From Cytophagaceae bacterium (lineage in GTDB: Bacteria; Bacteroidota; Bacteroidia; Cytophagales; Spirosomataceae), in contig CANIYB010000035.1 in the NCBI GenBank assembly GCA_947471105.1, positions 1-13,065 on the forward strand: 13,065 bases of DNA, in the 5' to 3' direction. Below, piece after piece: positions 12,994 through 13,065 of the stretch (the stretch's first letter is position 1; each line of letters starts with the position of its first letter). The position numbers and the translations under genes were made by a program. Below the pieces are notes generated by a model. It saw only the letters and a list, made by a program, of their open reading frames with translations, searched no databases and was not told where the DNA came from.

Positions 12994-13012
12994 CAAAGAA
13001 TTTGTTTGTTTA

Positions 13013-13051
13013 AATGACAAAATCTAAATTTTTATAATTAATTTTGTCATT
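13013..13051. repeat. Perfect 11-bp inverted repeat after the PstS-like gene
   Basis: AATGACAAAAT (13013-13023) and ATTTTGTCATT (13041-13051) are perfect complements across a 17-base A/T-rich spacer. It begins 20 bases after the stop codon. It could be a bidirectional or A/T-rich terminator, but the right arm overlaps a -7-like element, so an operator is also possible. Confidence 0.55.
13039..13046 (+). promoter_or_regulatory. Candidate -7 element for the next gene
   Basis: TAATTTTG matches TAnnTTTG and overlaps the right arm of the inverted repeat at 13041-13051. The nearest TTTG upstream is 30 bases away, too far for a normal -33 box. The gene it would serve lies outside the window. Confidence 0.3.
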
Positions 13052-13065
13052 CGATTTTAATTAAA

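Noticed and set aside
12992..13006. AACAAA-GAA-TTTGTT as terminator of the PstS-like gene
   Set aside because: A six-pair stem made almost only of A-T pairs would be unstable, and it includes the stop codon; the larger repeat at 13013-13051 is a better candidate.
1..13065. CRISPR arrays, insertion sequences, phage genes, toxin-antitoxin pairs, tRNA or rRNA
   Set aside because: No direct-repeat arrays, transposase motifs, integrase, terminal repeats or RNA-gene folds were found; the genes are housekeeping or cell-envelope types with uniform base composition.

Overview
This window looks like chromosomal DNA from a member of the Bacteroidota, probably a Cytophagales-type aerobe. The evidence is the low GC content, starts without Shine-Dalgarno sequences but with A/T-rich leaders, several matches to the Bacteroidota -7 promoter element TAnnTTTG, an exbB-exbD-exbD-tonB operon followed by a PstS-like lipoprotein, and an FtsZ with a Bacteroidota-like N-terminus. 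The genus cannot be fixed from the sequence. I see no mobile element, tRNA, rRNA or CRISPR array.

Left part (1-5398, minus strand). Reading in the direction of transcription, the genes are an S66 LD-carboxypeptidase (peptidoglycan recycling), a ComM/YifB AAA+ ATPase, a secreted thioredoxin-fold protein, a secreted M28 metallopeptidase, and the first 78 codons of ftsZ, which runs off the window edge. TAnnTTTG elements lie upstream of comM and of the M28 gene. ftsA is not directly upstream of this ftsZ, and the FtsZ N-terminus has a short deletion, so its identity as the main divisome FtsZ deserves a check.

Middle part (5480-8184, plus strand). Three tightly coupled genes encode a GT2 polyprenyl-phosphate-sugar synthase-like enzyme, a NodB-type polysaccharide deacetylase and a GT87 (DUF2029) integral membrane GT-C transferase. 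This is the same functional order as ArnC-ArnD-ArnT (load a sugar on a lipid carrier, unmask its amine, transfer it outside the membrane), but the final enzyme comes from another family. It is the best candidate here for an undescribed pathway. A convergent DUF721 gene (8162-8491, minus) overlaps its 3' end.

Right part (8492-13065). A 346-bp A/T-rich intergenic region carries T-tracts phased at 11 bp, an inverted repeat, a -7 element and a possible 13-codon leader ORF. It precedes exbB, two different exbD genes and tonB, an inner-membrane energy-transduction complex that powers outer-membrane TonB-dependent transporters. Two near-identical GNRA-like hairpins follow the exbB and second exbD stop codons. 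A strong intrinsic terminator follows tonB. A small two-helix membrane protein and a PstS-like substrate-binding lipoprotein come next, and the window ends at a perfect 11-bp inverted repeat that overlaps another TAnnTTTG element.
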